A DNA stretch of 42,284 bases from Lacimicrobium alkaliphilum (GCF_002591895.1 NZ_NISX01000027.1:1-42284), one strand, 5' to 3'; positions 33,861-41,520 are shown, numbered from the stretch's first letter. Notes: a model not told the origin generated them from the sequence alone. A program made the numbers and translations.

Positions 33861-34367
33861 ATGGAGCCATTTGGGGTGATTGTGGCGCAGCTGACACCAC
33901 GTGGCTGGCGACAGAGTGAACGTGGGCAGAGCGAAATCGATAAAGCCAGATCACTGCTTATACAAAGTGGGATTAATTCGGTAAAGATAAATGAGAACTG
34001 CTTCGAACAGGGACGACTACCCGACATTTACTCCGGTCATGGACTGCTATCAGCGGTACATGCTGCGGCTTTTCTCGACACAAAACGTCATGCAATGCTG
34101 GTGGCCGCAGATATGCCCCTGGTCACAACACAAATGCTCAGATGGCTATTGGCCACGGGCAGTAATCATCATTGCAGTTGTCATTTTCGCTCATCCACAC
34201 TGCCGCTGTATTTTCACAATGACGATTTCAGCCGGGATTACCTTGAACAACATTTAACCAGAGGAGAGCCTGTAAAAGACGATTTGTGCGGTCTCAGCTG
34301 CCTGGAACTGGTGGCGCCGTGTGAGTCGCACCTGGCTCGCCTGAATTCAGGTGGGTCAATGGAATAA
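33861..34367 (+). CDS. Divergent MobA-like protein (molybdenum cofactor guanylyltransferase family)
   Basis: 168 residues, shorter than usual MobA (about 190-200). Similarity is best in the middle: LPDIYSGHGLLSAVHAAAFL (MobA D-x-x-x-G-x-G-P-L-x-G-I) and AMLVAADMPLVTTQMLRWL (the conserved D-M-P metal/nucleotide motif). The N-terminal nucleotide loop, normally L-A-G-G-x-S-x-R-M-G-x-D-K, is not present; the equivalent place reads QLTPRGWRQSERGQSEIDKA. It may be a catalytically changed or decaying MobA. The ATG has AGGTAGAG upstream. It is divergent from moeB, which supports a molybdenum-cofactor link. Confidence 0.7.
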   Translation: MEPFGVIVAQLTPRGWRQSERGQSEIDKARSLLIQSGINSVKINENCFEQGRLPDIYSGHGLLSAVHAAAFLDTKRHAMLVAADMPLVTTQMLRWLLATGSNHHCSCHFRSSTLPLYFHNDDFSRDYLEQHLTRGEPVKDDLCGLSCLELVAPCESHLARLNSGGSME

Positions 34368-34372
34368 AGAAG

Positions 34373-34428
34373 GGTTAAATATACCCAGAGGGTTTAAAAA
34401 ACCCCATGCGGGCAGGGTTAATAGTACC
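34373..34428 (+). promoter_or_regulatory. Three NorR-type boxes upstream of dnrN
   Basis: GGTTAAATATACC (34373-34385), GGTTTAAAAAACC (34391-34403) and GGTTAATAGTACC (34416-34428) all fit GGT-N7-ACC, the known NorR site pattern. Spacings are 18 and 25 bases. They lie about 66-121 bases upstream of the sigma-54 start point. Confidence 0.8.
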
Positions 34429-34467
34429 TTTTTTGATATTTATCTATTAAAAACAAGTAGATAATCT

Positions 34468-34483
34468 TGGTATCCCTCTTGCA
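34468..34483 (+). promoter_or_regulatory. Sigma-54 promoter of dnrN
   Basis: TGGTATCCCTCTTGCA has GG and GC exactly ten bases apart, matching TGGCAC-N5-TTGCA well. The start point would be near 34494, leaving a leader of about 90 bases before the ATG. Confidence 0.75.
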
Positions 34484-34582
34484 GTTTGTCATATGTAGAA
34501 ACACTTCCCTGAAACCTATTTTTGGACACACCGGAACACAATTTCGGAATACGACTTTTATTTGACTACTACTGGAGCTGTA

Positions 34583-35266
34583 ATGGAAATATTAACCCAA
34601 TCTTTAGCCAGCCTGGCGACACAAGTCCCGGGTGCAACACGTATCTTTCATCATTATAAGCTGGATTTTTGTTGTGGCGGACAGCGAACGCTGGGCGATG
34701 CGCTGAGAAAACGTGAGCAGGACCCTGGCCCTGTTGTGGCTGAACTGGTGCAACTGATGAATTCTGATAACCCCGAACAACAATGGCAACAGGCGTCGAA
34801 TCCCGAATTAGTAGCCCATATCTTTGAGAATTTTCATCAGAAACACCGTCAGCAGTTACCGGAGCTTATTCGTCTTGCCCGCCGTGTAGAGCATGTGCAT
34901 GGCGACAATGATGATTGTCCTCACGGTCTGGCCGATCATCTTGAGGCCATGCATCAGGAACTGGAAAACCATATGCAAAAAGAAGAACAGATCCTGTTCC
35001 CTATGCTGGTCAGAGATATCTTTCCTTCCGGGCCGATCTCGGTGATGGAGGAAGAGCATTTTGAACATGGTCAGGCGCTGGAAAAGATGCAGGCACTTGC
35101 TCATAACCTGGAGCTGCCTGTGGGTGCCTGTAATACCTGGACGGCGCTTTATGTGGGATTAAAGGAGCTGAAAGAAGACCTGATGGAGCATATCCATCTG
35201 GAGAATAATATCCTGTTTGTAAATCGTGCTGAAGGTGAGGGAAGCTGCTGCGGCTCCTGCCATTAA
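34583..35266 (+). CDS. dnrN: RIC/ScdA/YtfE-type di-iron protein for repair of Fe-S clusters (DnrN)
   Basis: 227 residues from the ATG at 34583, which has GGAG eight bases upstream; a TTG seven codons earlier is less likely. The N-terminal ScdA_N domain (1-60) carries GATRIFHHYKLDFCCGGQRTL. The hemerythrin-like four-helix bundle that follows holds the di-iron ligands in FENFHQKHRQQL, HLEAMHQELENHMQKEEQILF, EEEHFEHGQ and LMEHIHLENNILF. A Cys-rich tail CCGSCH ends the protein. These proteins restore nitrosylated or oxidised iron-sulphur centres after nitric-oxide stress. A sigma-54 promoter with three NorR-type boxes precedes it, so it should be induced by nitric oxide together with norB. Confidence 0.93.
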   Translation: MEILTQSLASLATQVPGATRIFHHYKLDFCCGGQRTLGDALRKREQDPGPVVAELVQLMNSDNPEQQWQQASNPELVAHIFENFHQKHRQQLPELIRLARRVEHVHGDNDDCPHGLADHLEAMHQELENHMQKEEQILFPMLVRDIFPSGPISVMEEEHFEHGQALEKMQALAHNLELPVGACNTWTALYVGLKELKEDLMEHIHLENNILFVNRAEGEGSCCGSCH

Positions 35267-35300
35267 CTTCATCCAATGGTGATTGTGTAAAAAAGAAATA

Positions 35301-35378
35301 ACCACAGAGGCACAGAGAACGCAGAGAAGTAAAGGGGCTAAACCGTTAATACCTCTGTGTTCTCTGTGACTCTGTGGT
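35301..35378. repeat. Palindromic intergenic repeat after dnrN
   Basis: A 26-base left arm (35301-35326, starting ACCACAGAGGCACAGAG) and a right arm (35353-35378) match in 24 of 26 positions with a 26-base loop. It is the best-preserved copy of the family at 10688-10881 and could end transcription from either side. Confidence 0.85.
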
Positions 35379-35433
35379 GAAATTAGCTTTTTCGTGCTTT
35401 TTTGGAGTACGTCCTGAAAATATCAGCACCAGG

Positions 35434-35814
35434 TTAATCTGTTGTGCTGGTTGTTTCAGGTCGCCGCCATAGCCACAGTGCTACGCAAACTAAAATCAGG
35501 GTAACAGCCAGCTGCAGGTAAACAGGTGAAGCGGATATCCATAGCAATGTTGTGCTGAGTAACATCATCCCACTGGCCAGATATTTTGCACGGCGGGAGA
35601 CTGCACCATAGCGGCGCCAGTTGGCAATGTCTTTACCGAATCTGGGATGCCTGAGCAGCCAGTCTTCAAGTTGCGGCCAGCCTTTGCTGCCAGACCAGGC
35701 GGCCAGTAAGATAAACGGCACCGTTGGTAACCCGGGAAGGGGAATGCCAGCCACTCCCAATAACAGAGACACTATAGCCAGAATCTTCCAGTGCAACGCG
35801 CGAACCCAGTCCAA
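35434..35814 (-). CDS. DUF454 (YbaN-like) inner-membrane protein
   Basis: 126 residues. Begins with the family pattern KILAIVSLLLGVAGIPLPGLPTVPFILLAAW, followed by the amphipathic WLLRHPRFGKDIANWRRYGAVSRRAKYLASG and two further membrane helices (MMLLSTTLLWIS and LQLAVTLILVCVALWLW). The start is a TTG supported by AAGGA seven bases upstream. DUF454 proteins have no established function. It lies downstream of norB and the small membrane protein on the same strand but 161 bases away, so it may or may not share their transcript. Confidence 0.88.
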   Translation of the reverse strand: MDWVRALHWKILAIVSLLLGVAGIPLPGLPTVPFILLAAWSGSKGWPQLEDWLLRHPRFGKDIANWRRYGAVSRRAKYLASGMMLLSTTLLWISASPVYLQLAVTLILVCVALWLWRRPETTSTTD

Positions 35815-35975
35815 GCTTTTTCCTTCTGAGCGTATTTCAATTCTATCGTTACTCAGTTTAGCCGAGTCACCCCTGCTCAGGCTACCTGAGTATTGGCTGA
35901 GTGGGCAGCGATATTATTGAGCAGATTACTGGTCATTCTTTCACAAAGCAGATGCTTTAGTTTTGCAATAATCAT

Positions 35976-36194
35976 TCAGACCTCCATCTTGCGTTCATAG
36001 CGACCAATACAACGCAACACATAGGCAATTTTGAGCATGGTTGCGGCGAAAATGAGGCTGATATGGGCGGTGATCTGAATTGCTATGCTGAATTGTTCGG
36101 GCCTGATATAGCCAACCCAGATGGTTGTCAGCATTGCCAGTACGGCAAAGATAAGTAACGCATGTGCCAGATTAGTGATACGTTGATATTGCAT
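35976..36194 (-). CDS. Small two-helix membrane protein downstream of norB
   Basis: 72 residues from the ATG at 36192-36194, with GGAGAAAG upstream; a longer reading into norB is an artefact. Two hydrophobic helices (ALLIFAVLAMLTTIWVGYI and ITAHISLIFAATMLKIAYVLRCI) joined by a short loop, with a basic C-terminus (RYERKMEV). It begins 53 bases after the norB stop. I do not recognise the family. Position suggests an accessory subunit or assembly factor for the quinol NO reductase. Confidence 0.75.
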   Translation of the reverse strand: MQYQRITNLAHALLIFAVLAMLTTIWVGYIRPEQFSIAIQITAHISLIFAATMLKIAYVLRCIGRYERKMEV

Positions 36195-36247
36195 TTTGCT
36201 TTCTCCGAAAAAGAAGTGGCAGGGCGTTCTCAGCCCCGCCACAGGTG

Positions 36248-38524
36248 TTACAAAGTCTCCTGAGTGGAAAGGGGTTGCTCGCTGCTTGCTGGAGTCCGCC
36301 AACCCATCAGACCTTTTACCACCTGCCAGCTCACAGCCAGTGCACCGATGATAAAGATCACATCACCAATGGTTCTCACCCAGCGAAGTGTCTGTAGCAG
36401 TGGCGTCTGCATAAAGGTTTCGCCGCGGGCATACCAGAAGCCATGTTCCAGGCTGGCCTGAAATTGCAGAATACCTACCGGTAGTAAGCTGGTGAACAGC
36501 ATCAGTACCAGACCGCCGTTAAGCCACCAGAAGGCGGTTTTCATCAGTTTTTCATCAAACTGCAGAGTCGGGCGGATATAGCGAAGTACCAGCAAGGCAA
36601 AGCCCAGCGCCAGGAAACCATAAACACCAAACAGGGCTGCATGGGCGTGGGTTGCGGTGGTGTTCAGCCCCTGAATATAGTAGAGCGCGATAGGCGGATT
36701 GATCATAAAACCAAACACCCCGGCACCGAGCATATTCCAGAAGGAAACGGCAACGAAGAACATCATCGGCCATTTTATTTTCTGCATCCACGGCGCCCGC
36801 TGTTTCAGTCGCCAGTTCTCGAAGGCCTCATAACCCAGCACTACTAACGGGACAACTTCCAGCGCACTGAAGGTGGCACCTACAGCCATAACGGGTGTAG
36901 TGGTGCCGGAAAAATACAGGTGATGGAAGGTGCCGGGTACACCACCCAACATAAACAGTGATGCTGATGCCAGACTGGCCGTGGTGGCCATAGTGCGGGA
37001 TACCAGCCCCATGGAGCAGAAAATAAAGGCCAGTGCGGCGGTGGCAAACACTTCAAAGAAGCCTTCTACCCACAGATGCACGATCCACCAACGCCAGTAT
37101 TCCATGACCGATAAATGCGTCCGTTCACCGTAGAAGAAACCGGCACCGTAAAATAAACCTATGGCAACAACAGAGGCAGTCAGCAGTGCCAAAAGGTTTT
37201 TGTCGCCTTCCTGCTTTAATGCCGGAACAATGGCGCGCAGCATCAGTACCAGCCAGAACACGATGCCGGTAAACTTACCGATTTGCCACAGTCTGCCCAG
37301 ATCGACAAACTCATAACCCTGGTGACCAAGCCAGAAACTGAGATTCTCCGGCATGATCTGCGCGATGGCCAGGTAATTACCCACAAAGGAGCCGACCACT
37401 ACGACCACCAGTGCCCAGAACAGCACATCGACACCGAGTTTCTGCCATTTTGGATCTTTACCGCCATTGATGATTGGCGCCAGAAACAAGCCCGCAGTAA
37501 GAAATCCCGTGGCGATCCAGAACAGTGCCGCCTGGATATGCCAGGTTCTGACCAGTGAGTAGGGAAAATACTGTGACACATCCAGACCATAGAACTCCTG
37601 ACCTTCAACGGTATAGTGCGCGGTAAAGCCGCCAAGGAAGACCTGAAAGGTGAACAATGCCACCACCAGAAATACGTATTTGGCCAGCGCTTTTTGCGAG
37701 CGGGTAAGGCTTACCAGACTGATAGGATCCTGCTCTGGTGCTGCAATTTCTTCTTCCTCTTTACGTAAAAAGGCCCAGGCCCAGACCAACGCACCGACAC
37801 CGGCGATAAGCAACACCACAGAGGCAACAGACCAGAGCAGGTTTTCGCTGGTGGGTACATTGTCAATCAGTGGCTCATGGGGCCAGTTATTGGTATAGGT
37901 TGCACCGGAGTCCGGGCGCTCAGTGGAGGCTGCCCAGGCGGTCCAGAAGAAAAACTGGGCCATTTTTGCCCGCCGCTCAGCACTGGGCAGGGTATTTTCT
38001 TTCATGGCAAAGCTTTCACGACTGGACTTCAGATCGGGATGGTCACTGAACAGCTTGTCATAGTAGCTGGCCACGTCGCTGATGGCCCTGGCCCGGCGTG
38101 CAGACAGGGTAACAACATCATTATCGTCCAGCGAATTGGTGCGATATTCGCGTTTAAGACGCAGGGTTAGCAGGGCCTGTTGTTCTTCATTCAGTTGATT
38201 AAATGATTTTGAAAAGTCCTGCTCTGCGGCGATGCTTAACCAGGCGATCAGCTCACGGTGGAGCCAGTCGGCAGTCCAGTCAGGGGCCTGATAAGCACCA
38301 TGCCCCCAGATGGAGCCTAACTGCATGCCGCCCACCGATTGCCATGCGGTCTGGCCATCGAGAATACTCTCTTTGGTCATCAGCTGCTGACCGTCTTCGG
38401 TCATTACCATTGATGGCAGGGGGGGCGCCTGACGATAAACCTCGCTGCCAAAATACGCGAGCAGTGTGAAAGTTACTGCTAATACTGCAATCAGAATAAA
38501 CCACAGACGACGATATTTACCCAT
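36248..38524 (-). CDS. norB: Quinol-dependent nitric oxide reductase NorB (qNOR)
   Basis: Single-subunit NO reductase of 758 residues that reduces 2 NO to N2O with electrons from quinol. N-terminal helix, then a periplasmic domain (about 35-225; GGMQLGSIWGHGAYQAPDWTADWLHRE), a fusion typical of qNOR, then about 12 helices of the haem-copper oxidase fold. Haem/FeB ligand regions: TWHIQAALFW, WWIVHLWVEGFFEVFATAALAF, GGVPGTFHHLYFSG and TTATHAHAALFGVYGF. Glutamates replace the oxidase Tyr-His site, as expected for NOR. It is divergent from norR. Three NorR-type boxes and a sigma-54 promoter lie upstream, and a 25-codon frame ends inside its first codons. Confidence 0.96.
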   Translation of the reverse strand: MGKYRRLWFILIAVLAVTFTLLAYFGSEVYRQAPPLPSMVMTEDGQQLMTKESILDGQTAWQSVGGMQLGSIWGHGAYQAPDWTADWLHRELIAWLSIAAEQDFSKSFNQLNEEQQALLTLRLKREYRTNSLDDNDVVTLSARRARAISDVASYYDKLFSDHPDLKSSRESFAMKENTLPSAERRAKMAQFFFWTAWAASTERPDSGATYTNNWPHEPLIDNVPTSENLLWSVASVVLLIAGVGALVWAWAFLRKEEEEIAAPEQDPISLVSLTRSQKALAKYVFLVVALFTFQVFLGGFTAHYTVEGQEFYGLDVSQYFPYSLVRTWHIQAALFWIATGFLTAGLFLAPIINGGKDPKWQKLGVDVLFWALVVVVVGSFVGNYLAIAQIMPENLSFWLGHQGYEFVDLGRLWQIGKFTGIVFWLVLMLRAIVPALKQEGDKNLLALLTASVVAIGLFYGAGFFYGERTHLSVMEYWRWWIVHLWVEGFFEVFATAALAFIFCSMGLVSRTMATTASLASASLFMLGGVPGTFHHLYFSGTTTPVMAVGATFSALEVVPLVVLGYEAFENWRLKQRAPWMQKIKWPMMFFVAVSFWNMLGAGVFGFMINPPIALYYIQGLNTTATHAHAALFGVYGFLALGFALLVLRYIRPTLQFDEKLMKTAFWWLNGGLVLMLFTSLLPVGILQFQASLEHGFWYARGETFMQTPLLQTLRWVRTIGDVIFIIGALAVSWQVVKGLMGWRTPASSEQPLSTQETL

Positions 38525-38594
38525 GAGCCGGCTCTCCGTTATCTGTGGTGAGATAAAATTCTGTCCCTGAGAGGGAATAGAGTGTTTTTTTCAT
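38517..38594 (-). CDS. Possible 25-residue leader peptide overlapping the norB start
   Basis: An ATG with GGAG nine bases upstream opens a frame MKKTLYSLSGTEFYLTTDNG-EPAHG that stops at a TAA two bases inside the second-to-third norB codons, so the frames overlap by eight bases. The layout would couple translation of the two. No known homologue comes to mind, and chance cannot be excluded for a frame this short. Confidence 0.4.
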   Translation of the reverse strand: MKKTLYSLSGTEFYLTTDNGEPAHG

Positions 38595-38709
38595 ATTGTG
38601 ATACTCCGGGTGAGTGAATTAACAGGACGCACGCTGCACCAAAGGTGTGGTGTGCACAGAATTGCCAGAACCAGCAGTTCTGTCAGTACTGCTGTCAGTT
38701 CTATCTATC

Positions 38710-38724
38710 GCAATACTGATGCCA
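38710..38724 (-). promoter_or_regulatory. Sigma-54 promoter of norB
   Basis: The minus strand reads TTGGCATCAGTATTGCGA, with GG and GC exactly ten bases apart (TGGCA-N6-TTGC). The start point would be near 38698, giving a leader of about 170 bases. Confidence 0.78.
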
Positions 38725-38765
38725 ATACTTATCTCTATGAATTTATTGACTTATTGATATTTGTT

Positions 38766-38823
38766 GGTATTTTTAACCCTGATTAAATAGGGTTTTATTG
38801 ACCGTTATAGGGTTTTATTTACC
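38766..38823. promoter_or_regulatory. Three NorR-type boxes between norB and norR
   Basis: GGTATTTTTAACC (38766-38778), GGTTTTATTGACC (38791-38803) and GGTTTTATTTACC (38811-38823) all fit GGT-N7-ACC. Spacings are 25 and 20 bases. They lie upstream of the norB sigma-54 element, and the third ends at the base before the norR ATG, overlapping its AGGG ribosome binding site. Confidence 0.82.
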
Positions 38824-40344
38824 ATGTTAGATAAAATGTTGGTGGCAGATCTGGCCACAAGCCTGCCGGAGCAACTGCGATTAGAGCGGCTGGTGCGAAC
38901 CCTGAAGGCTCATTTTGATTGTGGGGCGGTGGTGTTACTCAGACTGGAGACGGATATATTAAAACCCGTTGCCGCCACCGGATTGGTAGAAGAGGCCATG
39001 GGCCGTCGGTTTTTACCCGCACAACATCCCAGGCTTGCCACTATTCTGAACAGTGAAAAACAACCGGTGTGTTTTGAACACAGCAGCGCGTTGCCCGATC
39101 CCTATGATGGTTTACTTAATCAATTAGCCGGTTCGCCATTGCCCGTGCACGATTGTATGGGATTGCGTCTTGAGCAGGACGGCAAGATCTGGGGAGTGAT
39201 TACCTTTGACACCCTTAAGGCTGGCACATTTAATCAAACTGCAGCGCAGAATTTGCTGGAGTTTAAATTGCTGATTGAAGCGGCAATCCATACGACCATA
39301 CTGGAATCTGAAAACCGTGGTTTGCGTCAGTCCAGAAGCAGTCACTTCGAGCCGGGTTTGCCCGGCGAGGAGGATGCAGAAATCATTGGCCGTAGTGCGG
39401 CGCTGGCCGGTATTCTGACTGAGCTGGATGCCGTGGCTGATTCTGAGTTGCCGGTGTTGTTGCTAGGTGAAACCGGGGTGGGAAAGGAGTTATTCGCCCG
39501 TCGTTTGCATCAGCACTCCCGTCGCCATCAGAAACCGCTGATTCATGTTAACTGTGCGGCTTTGCCTGAGTCGCTGGCGGAGAGTGAACTTTTTGGCCAT
39601 GTTAAAGGCGCCTTTTCCGGAGCCCAATCAGAAAGAGCAGGCAAATTTGAAGCGGCCAACGGAGGGACCTTACTCCTGGATGAGGTGGGGGAGCTACCTC
39701 TGACAGTGCAGGCTAAGCTACTCAGAACATTACAGAACGGAGAAATTCAGCGTTTGGGTGCAGATAAGCCCCGTAAAGTGAACGTAAGGATACTGGCTGC
39801 TACCAACAGGCATTTAAAAGAATGTGTGAAAAGTGGCGATTTTCGCGCCGATCTTTATCATCGTTTATCAGTATATCCGGTACATATTCCTCCTTTGCGT
39901 GAGCGCGGTAACGATGTATTGCTGTTGGCGGGGCATTTTCTGGAGCAGAACCGGGCACGCCTGGGTTTGCGCAGCCTGCGTATTTCACCTCAGTCCGAGC
40001 AGGCACTGCTGGGTTATAACTGGCCGGGTAATGTCAGGGAACTGGAACATGTAATCAGCCGCGGTGCGATTAAGGCACTGACCCGCCATGGCGATCAGGG
40101 AATGCTGAGTATCGAACCGGAGTTGCTGGATCTGGAAATGTCTGAAGTACGGGTATCACCACAAAGTATCAATACAGATGCTCAGACGTTAATGCCACTT
40201 AAGTCGTCAATTGAGCATTGTCAGCGCCAGGCTATTATCTCTGCGCTGGATCATTGTCAGCAAAACTGGGCTCAGGCAGCCAGGTTACTGGAAGTAGACT
40301 CCAGTAACCTGCACAAACTGGCAAAAAGACTGGGGATTAAATAA
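38824..40344 (+). CDS. norR: NorR, nitric-oxide-responsive sigma-54-dependent activator
   Basis: 506 residues in the NorR three-domain order: GAF sensor (1-165) with Asp110-Cys111 at the place of the iron-ligand region of E. coli NorR (Cys113), AAA+ ATPase (about 187-420) and Fis-type helix-turn-helix (about 480-506, WAQAARLLEVDSSNLHKLAKRLG). Walker A is GETGVGKE (215-222), Walker B LLLDEVGE (283-290). The sigma-54-contact loop is GAFSGA (262-267), a conservative change from GAFTGA. NO binding at the GAF iron relieves inhibition of the ATPase. Three of its boxes lie directly upstream, one touching the start codon, so it probably represses its own synthesis. Confidence 0.95.
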   Translation: MLDKMLVADLATSLPEQLRLERLVRTLKAHFDCGAVVLLRLETDILKPVAATGLVEEAMGRRFLPAQHPRLATILNSEKQPVCFEHSSALPDPYDGLLNQLAGSPLPVHDCMGLRLEQDGKIWGVITFDTLKAGTFNQTAAQNLLEFKLLIEAAIHTTILESENRGLRQSRSSHFEPGLPGEEDAEIIGRSAALAGILTELDAVADSELPVLLLGETGVGKELFARRLHQHSRRHQKPLIHVNCAALPESLAESELFGHVKGAFSGAQSERAGKFEAANGGTLLLDEVGELPLTVQAKLLRTLQNGEIQRLGADKPRKVNVRILAATNRHLKECVKSGDFRADLYHRLSVYPVHIPPLRERGNDVLLLAGHFLEQNRARLGLRSLRISPQSEQALLGYNWPGNVRELEHVISRGAIKALTRHGDQGMLSIEPELLDLEMSEVRVSPQSINTDAQTLMPLKSSIEHCQRQAIISALDHCQQNWAQAARLLEVDSSNLHKLAKRLGIK

Positions 40345-40354
40345 CCACTAACTC

Positions 40355-41437
40355 TTACGACCGAGTCTGACCAAGCATATAGCTGATATGTTGGTGGAAA
40401 CGCACAATCATCTCATTACGCTGCGGATCCAGTTGCAGTGCTTTGGCTAAACTGTTGAGCGCTGCTTCTACCCGGTTCATAAAGTGCCCGTAACCAAACT
40501 CTGTGTTGTCTTCATCGCCGGCCACAATAATAAAATGCGCGGTTTCCACCAGGTTGTCTGCCTGCCAGTGATTGGCAAACTGGTGTTTGTCGTGCTCGGT
40601 ATCAAAACTGATCTTTTGCAGTTCGGTGTTGTGCTCAGACTGATCCACCTGACTGTTGCGAACCAGTGGTGTCAGGCCATTTGCCACCAGAGCCAGCCTG
40701 TACAGACTCTTGTCTTCGCTGGCCTGTAAAAAGGATTTCTCCAGCGCTTCATATAAGGGGGAAAAGTCAGTGTCACCGGGCTTGAGGTAGCGCTGTTTGA
40801 GCTGCCGGGTGAGTGGCAGGTTGACCGTTACATAACTGATTGCAGAGTGATTCTCTGGCAAGTCACACTGGCGGGCACGGTATCTGGGGTAAAGACCACG
40901 CAGCTTATAGCCATAGGTTTCTTTTTTGCCTTTGGCACCGGCAAACAGGTCATAAGACAAATGCTGATGGTCGCGAATTTTTATCTGGGTTTGCGGATCA
41001 GGTAACAGGCCTTCAAAGCTTTCCAGCAACTGGCTCACTTTATTGTGGAATTCCGCCCCATGAGCGCGGATGTCTGTGCCGGTTGCCAGAAAAACCAGGC
41101 GAATTTTACGTGCCTGATAATCCGCTTCGGTGAACAGGTTTTGCGCCTCATGGTATTGGGGATCATAGAAAAACAAAATCTGTTTCTTCATTTGCAGGCA
41201 ATACGCTTCATGGTGATAACGCACCACCGGAAGCTTATCGTTGGCAATCATATGTACATTGTGTAAGCCGAATTCGTCAGCCAGAGCAAAAAATTGCTGG
41301 CTGAGTTTTTGATAACATTCGTCCGGACTTGAGTAATGGCTATAAAACGCCTCATCAGGCTTAATTTCGGCGAGGATATATTGATTAGACTTGGCGTTAG
41401 CCGGTATATACACACGGTGTTTAGAATTAATTGCCAT
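40355..41437 (-). CDS. Uncharacterised conserved protein, possibly DUF3083
   Basis: 360 residues, soluble, no signal peptide. Good ribosome binding site (AAAGGAG, five bases before the ATG). Notable segments are VYIPANAKSNQYILAEIKPD, RIRLVFLATGTDIRAHGAEF, a long alpha/beta middle with YDLFAGAKGKKETYGYKLRG and ISYVTVNLPLTRQLKQRYLK, and the end FGYGHFMNRVEAALNSLAKA with FHQHISYMLG. I recall DUF3083, an Alteromonadales/Shewanella family of unknown function, as a likely match, but am not certain. A perfect 11-bp inverted repeat overlaps the Shine-Dalgarno sequence. It is convergent with norR at 10 bases. Confidence 0.7.
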   Translation of the reverse strand: MAINSKHRVYIPANAKSNQYILAEIKPDEAFYSHYSSPDECYQKLSQQFFALADEFGLHNVHMIANDKLPVVRYHHEAYCLQMKKQILFFYDPQYHEAQNLFTEADYQARKIRLVFLATGTDIRAHGAEFHNKVSQLLESFEGLLPDPQTQIKIRDHQHLSYDLFAGAKGKKETYGYKLRGLYPRYRARQCDLPENHSAISYVTVNLPLTRQLKQRYLKPGDTDFSPLYEALEKSFLQASEDKSLYRLALVANGLTPLVRNSQVDQSEHNTELQKISFDTEHDKHQFANHWQADNLVETAHFIIVAGDEDNTEFGYGHFMNRVEAALNSLAKALQLDPQRNEMIVRFHQHISYMLGQTRS

Positions 41438-41445
41438 TATTGCTC

Positions 41446-41483
41446 CTTTGGTATCAGGTGGAGATAAAGTGTTGATACCAAAG
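41446..41483 (-). promoter_or_regulatory. Hairpin or operator over the Shine-Dalgarno sequence of the 40355-41437 gene
   Basis: CTTTGGTATCA (41446-41456) and TGATACCAAAG (41473-41483) form a perfect 11-bp inverted repeat with a 16-base loop. In the mRNA the 3' arm ends in AAAG, the first bases of the AAAGGAG ribosome binding site, so folding would hide it. Confidence 0.6.
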
Positions 41484-41520
41484 ATAGCAGTTGTGACAGA
41501 TATTTTTATTGCGCCAGATC

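Noticed and set aside
34433-34446. FNR-like box TTGATATTTATCTA before dnrN
   Set aside because: The right half is ATCTA, not ATCAA, and the position does not fit the sigma-54 promoter; probably chance in AT-rich DNA.
38655-38670. Second sigma-54-like element TGGCAATTCTGTGC on the minus strand before norB
   Set aside because: GG and GC are nine bases apart instead of ten; the element at 38710-38724 has correct spacing.
38680-38700. Direct repeat CTGTCAG as a NorR site
   Set aside because: It does not fit GGT-N7-ACC and lies at or downstream of the predicted norB start, where an enhancer is not expected.
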